Shown here in pieces: positions 1 to 12,905 of a stretch of DNA of 64,000 nucleotides. How positions within the stretch are numbered: position 1 is the first letter of the stretch; each line of letters begins with the position of its first letter. Both the position numbers and the translations under genes were made by a program. The notes under the pieces are model-generated. The model searched no databases. It was given only the letters and a program-made list of their open reading frames with translations, and was not told the origin of the DNA. Source of the stretch: Nicotiana tabacum (lineage: Eukaryota; Streptophyta; Magnoliopsida; Solanales; Solanaceae); assembly GCF_000715075.1 (NCBI RefSeq), contig NC_134095.1, forward strand, positions 57,532,419-57,596,418, in the 5' to 3' direction.

Positions 1-699
1 CAACAACATTATCCCAAATTCTTATTCAGATTATAGATAAATATCACAGAGAATTTACTAAGTCATTTCATTTAAGTGTATAATTAATAATAAAATCTTC
101 GGAAGTTCAATTAAAATACCACACCATAGCCCAACAGAATCCGGTGTCACGAATATGAGCCTCTAATACAGAATATCCACCTATTACAAGTCTGTCTAGA
201 AAAAATACGGAATAAAAGATAGAGATAGATGGGAGAGATCAAGGTTGCGAACGCCATGCAGCTACCTCGATACTCCCGGATACTGCTGCTCAGCTAAACA
301 AATCCTCACTCAGCCTGTAGTGTACCTGGATCTGCACACAAGGTGCAAGGAGTAATGTGAGTAACTCCGACCCAGTGAGTAATAAACATAAATAAAGGCT
401 GAGAATAAGAAATCATGGAAAAATACAAAGTAAACTATAACTGGCAGTTTAGAATAACAAATAGTGAAGCAACAAGTCAATTAAGTCAGAGTACCAAATA
501 CTGAGACAGGTATAACAGATAAAAACAAATGCATGAGTGCAATGCAATGCATATGATGGTACACTCTAGTACCCACTGCGGCGTGAAGCCCGAGCCATCC
601 ATTTATTTATCGTCACCGGCGCTCACTGGGTGTGTGTGCAGACTCTAGAGGGGCTCCTACAGCCCAAACGCAATATCAAGTCATCTCGTGGCATCAAAT

Positions 700-832
700 C
701 TAGGCCCTCGGCCTCATATCAATATCAGGATAATCACCCAGGCTCTCGGCCTCAATATCAATGTAATCAACCAGGCCCTCGGCCTCAATATCAATGTAAT
801 CAACTAGGCTCTCGGCCTCAATATCAATATAA
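700..832. repeat. 33-bp tandem repeat in LTR
   Basis: About four imperfect copies of a roughly 33-bp unit containing ggccctcggcctcaatatc, the middle copies nearly identical. The related LTRs at 9863, 20005 and 30508 carry one or two diverged copies in the same place, so the array expanded in this copy. Confidence 0.8.
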
Positions 833-1824
833 CACTGCTGCGACGCGCAGCCCGATCCATGCTCAGTCCAGAAATCATCATAAGCCCCTTGGGCATTTGT
901 AAGACAGTAGTTCTCAGCCCGAAATATCATTTAAGTTTTCAAATCTTAGAAAGATGGCTGAGTTTGCAAAACAATATTTATAACATTGGACTGAGATCAA
1001 ATGATATGCATGTATGTGAAAACAGTGATGTCAATCCCTGAAAGATTCAAATAATTGGCAAGAAGCCCAAATGTAACAATTAAATCCAAGTAAGGATGAT
1101 TCTCAATTTAGTTCAAGTAGAAAACACAGTAAAAACATCTCTCGAGACGGACCAAGTCACAATCCCCAAGGGTGCTCTACCCCACGCCCGTTATACGGTG
1201 TGCAAGTCACCTCAATATAGCGTTACGATGTGAAATTCTGGGGTTTCAAACCCTCAGAACATCATTTACATCAATTACTCACCTCAAGACGGTCAAAGTC
1301 TAGCTCGCTATGCACTTGCCTCTCAAATTACCCTCCTCGTGCGACGAATCTTCCCAAAATCTCAACGAATATGTCGCATTATTCTAAAGAGAATACCCAA
1401 TCGAAAGCAATCGAAAAATATCAAAATTCACGAATTTGACAAAATCCGAGCCCCGGGCCCACGTCTCGAAACTCAGAAATTTTTACGTCATCGGGTTCCT
1501 TATCTCGCCACGAGTCTATACATACAAAAATCTCTCAAATCGGACCACAAATGGCCCCTAAAATACCAAATTTAGAATTTCAATTTCAAGCTCTAATTTC
1601 TTACAATTTGGCTATATTTTCATGAATTTCGAAGATGATTTCACAATATAATCATGTTTTTAACTCATAAAACTTACCTCCAATCAATCCTCTTCGAATC
1701 CCTCTTCAATTGCTCCCAAGTAGCTCTCAAAATGCCCAAAAATGGTGAAATAAATGACTTAGCTCGCGGATGAAATGTCTTATTAATTCACTGCCTAGAT
1801 TTTGTTTCGGAAGTACTATTCACC

Positions 1825-1990
1825 CGCGCGGTTACTATTCACACATTTTACTGTTCATAGGTACTGTTCACGGACTGTTCATGGGTACTGTATACGGGTA
1901 CTATTCATATATACTATATACGAGTACTGTTCTTGTTTACTGTACATGGTATTGTACACGGATAATGTTCACGCAGGTGCGGTTACTGTC
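1825..1990. repeat. Degenerate 'tactgttcac' word repeat
   Basis: About ten imperfect copies of a 10-14 bp word (tactgttcacgg, tactattcat and the like). It occupies the place where related LTRs carry GC-rich word repeats, about 150 bp before the GAGGTAAG motif (minus strand, 1671-1680). Confidence 0.65.
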
Positions 1991-3015
1991 CACACATGTG
2001 AAAAATGCAGAAACTGCCCAGAAAAATGCAGCAGCTTTTCGTTTCACTAAAAAGGCTCTAACTCCATCATACGAACTCGGAATTCGATGATTCTTTTTCC
2101 TATGAGTCACAAATAATAATATGAACACAGCCCTTCAGTCGAAACTCAATTCGGAGCTCATTTGCTCAGTTCAATACCCATTTCGCTCGTTAAACAATTA
2201 ACTCATGTTTCGTGTCAAAAACCCAATCGCGACTTGATGAAATTAGACCAAACTTTTAAGATCGCTCCTATAATTCATTATTTAAATTCTGGAAATCTCA
2301 AAATAAAATTTTGATCTATAGAACTAAAAATGGACCTTTGGATCATTACATGCTTATGCTCAAACGACAAAAATCTTCCAAAAACTCTTCCAAAACTTAT
2401 CCGAGCCTCATGGGACCCCGACCAAACATGCCAACATAATTCATAACATTATTCAAACCTCTTCCAATCATCAAAACACCTCAAACAACATCAAATTACC
2501 CAAAACTCATCGAATTCAAGCCTAATTTTCTAAACACTTCTGAAATACACTTTCGATCAAAAAACCCGACCAAACCACGTCCGAATGACCTGAAATTTTG
2601 CGCACATATCCAAAATCACCTAACGAAGATACAGCAACTCTCGTAATTCCATTCCGACTCTTGGATCAAAATCTCACCTATCAACCGGAATTCACCAAAA
2701 TACTAACTTCGTCAATTCAAGCCAAATCCTAGCACGGACTTCCAAAATGCATTCCGATCGCGCTCCTAAGTCATAAATCATCCCCTGAAGCTAACTGAAT
2801 CATCGAGATTCAAATCCGTTCCCTTTAACACATAAGTCAATGTCCGGTTGACTTTTCCAAAATAAATCTTCCTTAAAGAGACTAAGTGTCTCATTTCCTA
2901 CTAAAACCAATCCAAATCAACTCGTTAACACCCAACACTGATAATGAAGCATAAAGAAATAGGAAATGGGGAAAACAGGGCGGTAACTCATGAGACGACG
3001 AGTCGGGTCGTCACA

Positions 3016-3589
3016 GATATTTATGGTGTTCTTGTTGTCCTGTTGTTTATATCACTAGTTGATAATTGTTGGTATCATTGCTATTTGTTTCCTATTATTG
3101 TGGTATGCTATATTGCACAGGTTATTAGATGTGTCTTGACTGTACCTTATCACTACTCCACCGAGGTTAGTCTTGATACTTACTGGGTACCGCTGTGGTG
3201 TACTCATACTACACTTCTGTACTTTTTTTATGTACAGAGCCAGATATTGGAGATATAGGACTCGAAAAGAGTTAGAGAGTGATCGCAAGGATTCAAGGTA
3301 GAGCTGCTTGGTCATTGTAGTCCCTTGGAGTCTTTCCCTTTTATCGTACTATCATATATTATTCGAGTAGTACTGTATATTTAATTTCCTTCAGATCATT
3401 TCATGTATTCAGTTAGAGTTCATGACTCAGTACTACCAGTCTTGGGAGGTTGTATCTTTATTTTTACTGTTGGTTTCGATTATCTATTTTAAAAACAAAA
3501 ATGGCTTGAATTGTTATTATAACCGGCTTACTTAGTCTTAGATACTAAGTTTCATCACGACTCATATGGTGGGATTTTGGGTTGTGACA
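3016..3589 (+). mobile_element. 5' LTR of element A, 3' part only
   Basis: Ends GGGTTGTGACA directly before the primer-binding site and matches 9289-9862 with a few percent difference by eye. It contains the conserved GTAC...GTAC hairpin region (3219-3235) seen near the 3' end of other LTRs here. Confidence 0.85.
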
Positions 3590-3592
3590 AGT

Positions 3593-3604
3593 TGGTATCA
3601 GAGC
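3593..3604 (+). promoter_or_regulatory. Primer-binding site, tRNA-iMet type
   Basis: TGGTATCAGAGC, the 12 bases complementary to the 3' end of plant initiator tRNA-Met, three bases after the LTR end. It primes minus-strand DNA synthesis in most plant LTR retrotransposons. Confidence 0.9.
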
Positions 3605-4539
3605 TCTAGGTTCATAGGTTCTACAAGTCACGAACGAGTTTAGTAAAGTCTTGTAGATCGGTACAGAGACGTCTGTACTTATCTTTGAAAGGCTACATAG
3701 CTATTAGGAAAATTTCCACTTCTTTCATTCCTTATCGTGCAGTATTTATTCAACTTGAAGCATATATCTTATGTTCTTTTGCATCCACTCATGTATGAAA
3801 TTATGCACTCGATATCAACTATACGCCAATTGTCCGTGATACTACAGAGGGGTTATAAGGCATCTAGAAATGCTCAACATTGTCTCAACATGTGGTCCCA
3901 ACTAAAGATGCAGATGTATTGAAAGATCAGTCGTGAATCGTGTGGGGGTAGAATAGACCTTGGCATCTAGTTGATTTGTACGAGCTGTAAAGGTTAATAT
4001 TATGGATCATCGGACGTTGTGACCTATGACTTAGCACCAAGTGGGGGAGTCCACTATCAATGGACGGATTGTGGGGTCACGTGTTATATTAGTCTTGGCC
4101 TGAAATGTATATTTGTGGTACTATAAGGTTCCCCAAAATTTGCACATGTTTAAGGCTTGAGATTTTTGCAAGGGATAAATTTGGGACTTACAGTATGTTT
4201 GCGTCCTTAATAATCCTATACTTCAGTACCAAAGGAGTTAGATATTCAATTTAAATTTACAGAAGGTCTACTCAGCGTGAACGTCTCGGTTGCGGATTCT
4301 GGGGTGCTTCAGATGAAGTACGGTAGCTAATGAGCTTCTAGACTATGTGGTTCGTTCCATGATTTGTCTGTATGGAGCTTTACTTATCGTTGTGTATAAA
4401 TAGGGGGAAGAGTTAACCCAAGCAAGAATCGACGAGTATGTAAAGAAATGGATCAACTTAACAATGTTAAGTCAGCATAGTATAAGAAGAAATTAGCATT
4501 GGGAGAGATAATTCTCCATCAGTGTTTGTGGAAAGCATA

Positions 4540-5185
4540 TGGAGAGGGCAGACCAACCAATGCAACACCACCTACTTGGGCTCAGTCTTCAGAAATGCTT
4601 TGAAAGAGTTTGTTCCCCAAACTCTCCGTAATATGTGGCGCGCAGAATTTGAATGGTTGTGTAAGGACACCCCGACAATATCAAAATATGTCATCAGGTT
4701 CAGTGCATTAGCACGTCATATCCCTACATTCGTTCCTAGAGCAAGAGAACGAGTCCATGGATTCATTAAAGGACTCTATTATGATCATAAAATTTTGTAT
4801 GACTCGGGAACTACAGGCTGATACTTCATTTCGACTAGTGGTAAAAAAAATTCTAAGATACTAGAACGTGTTCGGAGGAGACCAAAAGGTCTCAAGGTTT
4901 TGTAGAATTCAACAAATTCTTCTTTGCAGTTATAACTCATTATGGCGGAGGCTTGGGCGGTAGCCAGCCCAGACTGCATTTTCGAATACTCGTTGTGCTC
5001 CAATTAATCAGGGCACTCATGTGGGATAGTCATCTTTTAATGCACCACTGGCACGGTATTTCCTACAATAGTTATTAAGTTATTCGGCACAGACTCAGTA
5101 TGAGAAGCGAAACCGCAAGTGGGTTATTTTGAGTGTGGTGATACTAGGCACATCATGAGGAATTATCCTAGACTTGGGAGGAACC
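4540..5185 (+). pseudogene. Gag remnant of element A
   Basis: Gag packages element RNA into virus-like particles. An open stretch at 4522-4821 reads like the end of the Ty3/gypsy capsid domain: an RNMWRAEFEWL segment, then RFSALARHIPTFVP and RERVHGFIKGL, which match element C (RYTSLARHAPALV, RERVCRFIEGL) and the minus-strand element. Frames then break. At about 5131-5178 a zinc-knuckle trace reads YFECGDTRHIMRNYP, where the first and last Cys of the CCHC motif are Tyr (TGT to TAT). Non-functional: nucleocapsid ligands lost, several frameshifts, no downstream protease. Confidence 0.75.
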
Positions 5186-6455
5186 TATTTTTATCGGAAC
5201 ACACATGCCATGTACTCCATTCTACATACACTATTAGTTAGAAGTGGAGGACAAGCGGGTAGAGGCACCTAAGACGTGGGGCCCAGCCCATTGATATATT
5301 TTCTATGGTATGACAGAGGTCGCTACACTAGATAGTGTCATTACAAATACGATCTGGGGTTATTACAAAGTAACAATTTCATTAACTTGATTCGGTTATG
5401 AGTAGCGAGGCAAATCCTCCTAATATTCTCCACTCATGAGTGAGTTTCTTAATCCTAAAAATCTACTTATATGAATACTCCTGTTGGGAGATGTTATGGA
5501 GATAGTTATGTCCATTATTATGCGTTGGTCACTAAGAATAGTGTTGAGGCTAAAAGTGACTTTTGTTAATCATTTCGGTGAGTTTGATGTAATTTCCAAA
5601 TAATTAATTTCAATTATGAATTATATTCCCTATCGATATGAGGGTTCTTTATATGTTGTAATTTTATTTAACGGAAACTATTTAAAAGAAGAAACAAAGG
5701 AAATGAAAAGAATTCAGTTGGCACATTGTGCAAAATACTTATGATTCTGAGTTTAGGACGAGGTTCTCACAATTTTTAGAGGATGTGAAATATTTAAAAT
5801 GGGCTATGTGCTGCTATTGAAGTTATATGAGGACGAGATCCTTGGGATGAAAATTTATGTGTTTAAATTATCCTTTTTGTGAAATTATAATTTGTACTAT
5901 AGTATTAGCAGGGAGTCATGCCTGTTAGGATTATTTGATAATTCTTTTATGTGTTATTGTGCATATTTTTGCTAAATTCGTGTTATAATTATTTAGTTTC
6001 AGCCTATGAGGTGAGTACCAAGTGGCGTAAAATATGACTCGTTAATTCAGGTAAATAATTACGAGGTCTTCATGCCGCCTCGTTGTTAGTAAAGTGGAGG
6101 TTCGAAACGAGATTTTGTTTCAGCAAGTTAATTGGCGATGTTGTAATCAATTATGGATAATTATTAAGACCAGAGATGTAGTTATGAACATATATATGAT
6201 GTGTTTTATGGTCAAATATCACTATGATGATGCAATTCTTGTAATGCTGAGATTAGTATTATTGATTTGGGTTGTGGATGTGTTGTTAGGAGTTATTTTG
6301 GTGTTACTCTGACAGGTGGATAGACCCAATTACAGGGGAGAATCTGCCGAAATTTCTAGAAAATTTGAGAGTTAGTCAAAATTTTGGGAACTTGGGGTGT
6401 GTGAGAAAAGAGCGAAGCTATGTTCAGAATTGGGGTGGACTCTACTTCTCATTCG
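5186..6455 (+). other. Non-coding internal DNA of element A
   Basis: About 1.3 kb of A+T-rich sequence with frequent stops in all frames. A short stretch near 5480-5560 (NTPVG...) may be the last trace of the protease region; I am not sure. No RT, RNase H or integrase motif could be read. It ends at the sequence leading into the polypurine tract. Confidence 0.5.
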
Positions 6456-6469
6456 AGGACGAATGATCC

Positions 6470-6483
6470 TAAGTGGGGGAGAA
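6470..6483 (+). promoter_or_regulatory. Polypurine tract of element A
   Basis: taagtgggggagaa lies directly before the 3' LTR, as expected for the plus-strand primer. The sequence ahead of it (cattcgaggacgaatg) matches the pre-LTR sequence of element C and the minus-strand element. Confidence 0.85.
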
Positions 6484-6749
6484 TATAACACCTCAGAAAT
6501 TTTTTGAAGTACTTAAGCTATTAAGAAAGTTGATGTGCGCTAATTATATTATTTTGTGCGCAAAGACGGACTATTAATATGATGGATATCAATTGGATAT
6601 GATAATAAGCGTACGAAGTATATTATAAGTGATTTGGGGTCTAAGGAGAAGCTTAAGTCTAAGCCAAGTTGGAAAATTTCAAGATAGGCTAAAATTCTAA
6701 ATGAGCAAGCACAAGATCACACTTTGGACGAGCACATCTACATATATAT

Positions 6750-6835
6750 AAGGTGTTATATGATGCACGACCTATCAAATTAAAGTTCTTTAAGGTGTTA
6801 TGTGATGCACAACCTATCAAATTAACGGTCTTTGA
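6750..6835. repeat. 42-bp direct duplication
   Basis: Two adjacent copies of a unit containing aaggtgttatatgatgcac and cctatcaaatta, with about five differences. Confidence 0.8.
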
Positions 6836-8134
6836 GTCTAGTTTCTAAAGCTTCAAAGCGTTCATCATTTCGAAATTTGTACAAAAAGTTATGGTGGATT
6901 TACTGAAGGCGGGTAATGCTGTGTTCTGGGGCAGAGGCAAATCGCAGTTACCCAATGCGATTTATAACTCGTATTCGACACCTGCGACTTACCTGGACAG
7001 ATTACAAAACGCGAGTTTCAGCCATTTTTAACACATTTGGAGCTATGGAGCTCGGATTGAAGCGATTTTTGAGGCGATTTTCACCATATGGATTGGGGCA
7101 AGTGATTCTAACTCGATTTTGGTTAAAATACATGAATCTATTGTTGTTTTTATCATGAAATTAGTGAATTGGGTTGAAAATGGTAGAAATTCTCTATACC
7201 TTAGATTTATGATTTGGAGGTCGATTTGTTGTTGGAATTTAGTAATTTTGGTATGGTTGGACTCGTGGTTGAATGGGCGTTCATCTTTTGTAACTTTCGT
7301 CGTATTCCGAGATGCGGGCCCCACGTGCGATTTTTTTATCTAATCTCGGATTTTATTGAAAAATTTGGTATTTTCACATAGGATTGATTCCAATAATCTG
7401 TGTTGATTGTATTGAATTATTTTTTGCTAGATTCGAACCATTCAGAGTTGGATAATCGAGGAAAAATATCAATTATTGGATTGAGATAGCGTGATTTGAG
7501 GTAAGTATCTTGCCTAACCTTGTGTGGAGGAATTTCCCCTTTTGCATTGAGTCTTATCTGGAAATTGTGTGATTGAAAACCATGTACGCGAGGTGACGAG
7601 TACGTACTTGGTTTATATGTGCAAACTATATCGGTTAAAATTTGTAGACAACCTTATGTATTAAATTAGAAAATTGTTGAGACTTATTAAATCTCTTATT
7701 TGTCATGTCTCATTCCTTATTTGTCTAGATTATTTTTATATGATAATTTGGTGCGATTGCTACTTGACTTTTATGTGAATTCTGTGTTTGTTTGAGTTGT
7801 TATTTTTATGGAAATAATTTTCATTATTGATTTTATCTACATACAATTTAAATGAGAAATTTAGTTAATAAGATAAATAAATCTATTTATTTCATGAAGT
7901 TGTGAATTAAAAAAAAATGTTGTCCCTTGATGAATTTCTTTTCAATTCATGTTGTTGAAACTGATATTGAGTTATAAAGGCTGTAAATCATATTGAAGCG
8001 AAGTGTTAAATTGTGAAATATTATTTTGTTGAGTTTTCACTCCCAGATATTTTGTTAGAATTTTTGTGCGCATTATGACCGAGCCGTGGGCTTCTTATTA
8101 TGGAAAAATAATGTATTGTTGATTCATGTGACAA

Positions 8135-8425
8135 GTTGTAATACTTGGGCACCTGATGTGCAATTTGTGATATGCTTTGATATGTGATCACTTGAGGTGC
8201 AAGTTGTATTATGCTGCGATAATTGGGCACTTGAGGTGAAAGTTGTATTATGTTGTGATATTTGGGCACTTAAGGTGCGATTTGTGAAATATTATGATAT
8301 TGATACGCATGCGGTGATATAAGGCCAGGGTGTTGAAACGCATGCGGTGAGATAAGGGTGACTTGAAACGCGTTGCTAGTAGGGGAACTACTAGAAGTCA
8401 TGCGGTGTGATAAGGGTGGCTGAAA
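8135..8425. repeat. Two adjacent short tandem arrays in LTR
   Basis: First, about four copies of a roughly 40-44 bp unit containing gggcacttgaggtgcaagttg (8135-8290). Then about three copies of a roughly 40-bp unit containing acgcatgcggtgatataagg (8308-8425). Confidence 0.75.
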
Positions 8426-9862
8426 CGTGGGATGCAATTTCGGGGAAAATTGTTTTATTTTAAATTATATGTGAAGGCTCCCACGGTGATATAAGAAAAT
8501 GAGATATTGTGAATTTATTTATGATTTAGGACTACGAGGCGGTACCTCGGTAGTGCCCTGTTGATATATCTTTATTTATGTTCTTGTCTTTGGTGATTTT
8601 GTTTCATTAATATGTAAATTCTTATCTTCTTCCGTGATGTACTAGTTGACATTATTATTATTATTATGTGTTTTGTGCTCCTTGTTGCATTGTGTTCACT
8701 TTGACTTTTTAGTACTAGACTTTGAACATTTATATTTTTGGTTTTTAGCGATTTTCAATGATTGAGTTGTTTTAAATAAAAGAAATTACTATTATGTTTT
8801 AGATTAATAAGTTTTATATCCAAATCAATAGTTTATATGATGCTTTAATTTAAGTGCAATGTCATTTTCTTCACTCAAACTATTTGTAAAGTAAATTGGT
8901 CGTGCATATTTTTTTACATATTGATATTTTTGGCATGTGAGTTGTCCGTGCAGTTGTGATAGAAATATGGGCACGAGGTGCCGTGGAAATATGAAAGTGG
9001 GCTGAGGCCCGTATTACGAAAAATATGAAGGTAGGCTGAGACCCGTATTTTTATGATTGTGAAATGAGGTGTCACAATGTGACTTTTATTTGAAAGGATT
9101 ATATTCAAAATATTATTTCAAAGAATTAGATTTGAAGGATATTTATTTGAAGGAAGTATATTCGAAATATATTTATTGGTAAGTATTATATTCTAAAGAT
9201 TGTTATTTGGAAAACTTTCAGATGAAAGATGTGTAATCGAGGGACTTGATTAAATGGTTGTACTTGTAATCATAGTTTGTTGAGCAATATTTATGGTGTT
9301 CCTGTTGTCCCGTTGTTTATATCACTAGTTGATAATTGTTTGTATCATTGCTATTTGTTTCCTATTATTGTGGTCTCCTATATTGCACAGGTTATTAGAT
9401 GTGTCTTGACTGTACCTCGTCACTACTCCACCGAGGCTAGTCTTGATACTTACTAGGTACCGCTGTGGTGTACCGCTATACTACACTTCTGTACATTTTT
9501 TTATGTACAGAGCCAGGTATTGGAGATATAGGACTCGGAAAGAGTTAGAGAGTGATCGCAAGGATTCAAGGTAGAGCTGCTTGGTCGTCGTAGTCCCTTG
9601 GAGTCTTTCCCTTTTATCGTACTATCATATATTATTCGAGAAGTATTGTATATTTAATTTACTTCAGATCATTTCATGTATTCAGTAAGAGTTCGTGACT
9701 CAGTACTACCAGTCTTGGGAGGTTGTATCTTTATTTTTGCTGTTGGTTTCGATTATCTATTTTAAAAAGAAAAATGGCTTGAATTTTTATTATAACCGGC
9801 TTACTAAGTCTTAGATACTAAGTGTCATCACGACTCATATGGTGGGATTTTGGGTTGTGACA

Positions 9863-11869
9863 CTCTTGGCGTCATATCAACAAGCCACCTCGTGGCGTAC
9901 AAATCTTAGGCCCTCGGCCTCATAATCATAATCAGGTGTTTCCTCACAACATAGGCCCTCGGCCTTATTCAGTCAGAATCTCACAAGTCACTCGGACAAC
10001 AGTAAAGCATGATGCTCAACCCAAAATATCATTTAAAATATTATTTTAAGTGTTAAAGCAGAGTAAACAAGGTTGAGTTATGAAAATAGTAAAATATAGC
10101 ATGACTGAGTTCAAATATAAAGTCAAAACGGTGAGGAAATATAAGTAAAAATCTCCTAAGGGTCCAAATAGTTGGCACAAGGCTCAAATATGGCATTCAG
10201 CCCAAAACATGATGATAGCAAATAGTTTTAAATCATATACGCAATAAAACAATCGTTCGGGAAAGACTAAGTCACAATCCCCAACGGTGCCCGACCTCAC
10301 GCTCGTCATCTAGCATGTGTGTTACCTCAATATAGCACCACGATGTGAAATTCGAGGTTTCATACCCTCAGGACAACATTTTAAATCATTACTCACCTCA
10401 ATCCGGTCCAAACTCTAGCCCGCGATGCCTTTACCCCTTGAATCGGCCTCAACTCGTGTCAAATCCATCCAAAATCAGAATGACGACGACAAAATACGCT
10501 AAGGGAATGAAGCCCATGTGAAAACAATCAATTTACCACACAAATCCCGAAATTATCAAAACCCGACCCCCGAGCCCATGTCTCGGAATTCAATAAAATT
10601 TACATCAATAGATTCCTTATCTCCCCACGAGTTCATACATATCAAAAGTACCAAAATCTGACCACAAATGGTCCCTCAAATCCTTAAGTCTAGGTCTCCA
10701 AACCAAGCCCTAGTTTTCCCAATTTTAACCCTTAAATTCCACTAATTACAGCTCAAATCCGTGAAATAATACCATAAGAACAAGTTTTAGGTTCAACAAT
10801 CTTACCTCTAGATGATATCCCCTGAATCCCTCTTCAAAATCTCCCAAAAAGATCCAAAACCGACTTAGAAATGGTGGAATAACCCAAAAATTTGCGAAGG
10901 AAATAATTTATACCTTCTGGCCCAGGAATTTTGCATCTACGACCCTTTTACCTCTTTTGCGATCCAAGACGCTGCTTCTGCGGTTTTTCACTTAAGCCCC
11001 CACTTTAGCATCTTTGATGCCAATCCGCACATGCGCCATCGCAGGTGAAGTCCTCCAACCGCTTCTGCGGTTTATGCCTTCCCAGTCACTCTCCGCTTCT
11101 AGGACTCAAATCTCACTTCTGCGAGACCGCACATGCTGTCCCCTAGCCAAACCAAATTTATACCAATCTTCAAAACACCAACCGAATTGCAACACTTCAG
11201 CTGCCAAACCAAATTTCCAACTTTCCATCAACCATCCGAAATCACCCCGAGGCCCCCGGGACCTCAACCAAAAGCATAAACATGACATATACCACCATTC
11301 AAACTTATACCAATCTTCAAAACACCTCAAACAACATCGAATCAACCAAAACGCATCGGATTCAAGCCTAAGAATTCCAAAATCTTCTAAATTACGCTTT
11401 TGATAAAAAAAAAACCCAACCAAACCACATCCAAATGACCTGAAATTTTGCACACACTTTCCAAATGACACAATGGAGCTACTGCAACTCTCGGAATTCT
11501 ATTCCGACCCCTATATCAAAATCTTGATTGTCAACCGGAAATCGCCAAAATATCAACTTCACCAATTCAAGCCTAAATCTACTCCGGACCTCCAAAACAC
11601 ATTCCGATCATGCTCCTAAGGCCCAAATCACCTCCCGAAGCTATCTGAACCATCATAACTCACATCCGAGCCCTCTAACACATACGTCAACATACAATTG
11701 ACTTTTCCAACTTTAGCTTCCTCAAAAGATACTAAGTGTCTCAAACCTTCTCAAAACCTTTCCGAGCCAACCAACCCAATCACACCTATAACCGATAGAC
11801 AAAGAAATAAGAAGCATAAATGAGGAAAATGGATCGGTAACTCATGAGACGACTAGTCGGGTCGTCACA
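9863..11869 (-). mobile_element. Truncated Tekay-like LTR, minus strand
   Basis: Minus-strand LTR starting TGTGACGACCCG at 11869 and matching the LTRs at 20005 and 30508 over its length. It is cut at 9863, where element A's 3' LTR abuts it without spacer, so element A may have inserted into it. It carries GC-rich words with CCGCA/GCGG/GCAGAAG cores at 10925-11130, GAGGTAAG (minus, 10801-10808) and GAGGTGAGT (minus, 10391-10399). No coding content. Confidence 0.78.
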
Positions 11870-12072
11870 TGACACCCCGATGTCGGGCTTGTGTATTTAT
11901 TCTGCACTATTCATTTAAACTTACATCAAGAGATTATTGATTAATAAATGGTTTAAAAATAATTTTTATTGAATAATGGTTGATTCGGGAGTTGTGTCGG
12001 CTGGCTTGTTTCAAGATATGTGCCATCACGATCAAGTCAGTTTTTGGGTCGTGACAAATTGGGTATTGAGCA
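11870..12072 (+). mobile_element. 3' tail of a plus-strand LTR with decayed PBS
   Basis: The segment ends TGCCATCACGATC...GGGTCGTGACA at 12056, an LTR terminus like those of element C. It is followed by attgggtattgagc, a decayed TGGTATCAGAGC. The rest of this LTR is missing or displaced by the LTR at 9863-11869. Confidence 0.65.
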
Positions 12073-12099
12073 TTTTTTTAATTATTAAACTTAATATTC

Positions 12100-12905
12100 A
12101 GAGAAAATCTTGTGGTTGTGATAAAATGGTGATAGGAATTAACTCCTATGGTCTCCAATTTTTTATTTATAGTGAAATAATAAATTTACGCATTAACATT
12201 AGGTCTTCCCCCATATCGGATAAATTTATTATGAACTCACTTGATATAGTTACTAGTTATTGATAACCTGTATTAACTCTCTATCTGAGTTTAAAGGGTT
12301 GAATCAATTTTATAACTCCAATGCAATCATGATTAAGTGGTGATAGAAATATATTTCTATGGGCTTCCACTATTAATTTCAAGTGAGTAATAAATTTACG
12401 CGTTGACTTTAAGTCTTCCTCCATATCGGATAAATTTATTGTAAGCTCACTAGGTTAAATACTAGTATTTGATATCATGTACTTACTCTCCATCTGAGTA
12501 TACATGTTGGATCAATGGAACTAAATTTATTAATTATGATGTTCACTTGACTTAAATTAACAGTATACTCTCCATCTGAGTTGGGTCTATTTTAATTATT
12601 GGAGTGAATAATCTGGAATTACATATGTATATTGCATGAGTAGTTCTTTTCCCATCGAAATTGTTATTCAAGATGCATGACATATATGTGTAGTGTGTTT
12701 AAAATTTTTGTACTAAAAGGTTTTATACAATTGACTGAAAATAATAGTATACTTTCCATCCGAGTTGGTTCTATTTATTTTTGGATTGTATAATTCTTGC
12801 ATTATATAATATACTTTTCATGAATGATTCTTTTCCTATCGAAATTTGTTATTCGAGATGCATGTATGTATATAAATATTGAATGTAGTCTGAATTTTAA
12901 TATTT
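12100..12905. repeat. Two pairs of about 200-bp diverged tandem repeats
   Basis: Units at about 12118-12305 and 12328-12510 share 'ccatatcggataaatttatt' and 'tctatctgagt'. Units at about 12560-12740 and 12740-12900 share 'ctccatctgagttggktctatt' and 'ttcttttcccatcgaaat'. All four share the 'ctccatctgagt' core, so they are probably one family. Confidence 0.7.

Larger units (their letters stand above)
1..3015 (-). mobile_element. Tekay-like LTR, minus strand, cut by window start
   Basis: Read on the minus strand, this begins TGTGACGACCCG at 3015, the usual start of this Ty3/gypsy LTR family. It aligns by eye with the minus-strand LTRs at 9863-11869, 20005-25338 and 30508-34584: shared tracts include the 'gtaactcatgagacga' start region, the 'gaccaagtcacaatcccc' block and the 'ggccctcggcctca' block. 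The other end lies outside the window. No internal region follows at 3015; instead sequence matching 9289 onward of element A begins, so this copy sits inside element A's 5' LTR. It may be a solo LTR or the outer LTR of a larger element to the left. Short open frames in it look like chance. Confidence 0.8.
3016..9862 (+). mobile_element. Element A: decayed Tekay-like LTR retrotransposon
   Basis: A plus-strand Ty3/gypsy element. It comprises the last 574 bp of a 5' LTR (3016-3589), a primer-binding site, about 2.9 kb of internal DNA, a polypurine tract and a 3' LTR (6484-9862). The 5' LTR piece matches 9289-9862 closely, with mostly C/T or A/G differences, which pairs the two LTRs. Its missing part was displaced by the LTR at 1-3015. 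The internal region carries only gag traces; I see no reverse transcriptase or integrase motif. This is a deletion derivative or a non-autonomous member. Confidence 0.82.
6484..9862 (+). mobile_element. 3' LTR of element A
   Basis: A 3379-bp LTR from TATAACACC (canonical TGTAAC with G to A) to GGGTTGTGACA. It contains a weak word block (6917-7020), a GAGGTAAGT motif (7498-7506), several short tandem repeats (6750-6835, 8135-8425, 8985-9055), a single 'ggactacgaggcgg' unit at 8527, and the GTACAT/ATGTAC hairpin at 9491-9508. No protein is encoded. Confidence 0.85.

Noticed and set aside
630..902. 90-codon frame with an 11-residue SRPQYQCNQPG-type repeat
   Set aside because: 33-bp tandem repeat in an LTR; other LTR copies have fewer units and stops.
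11014..11471. 129- and 121-codon frames on opposite strands
   Set aside because: Both lie across the GC-rich word block of an LTR, where stops are rare by composition; related LTRs do not keep the frames.
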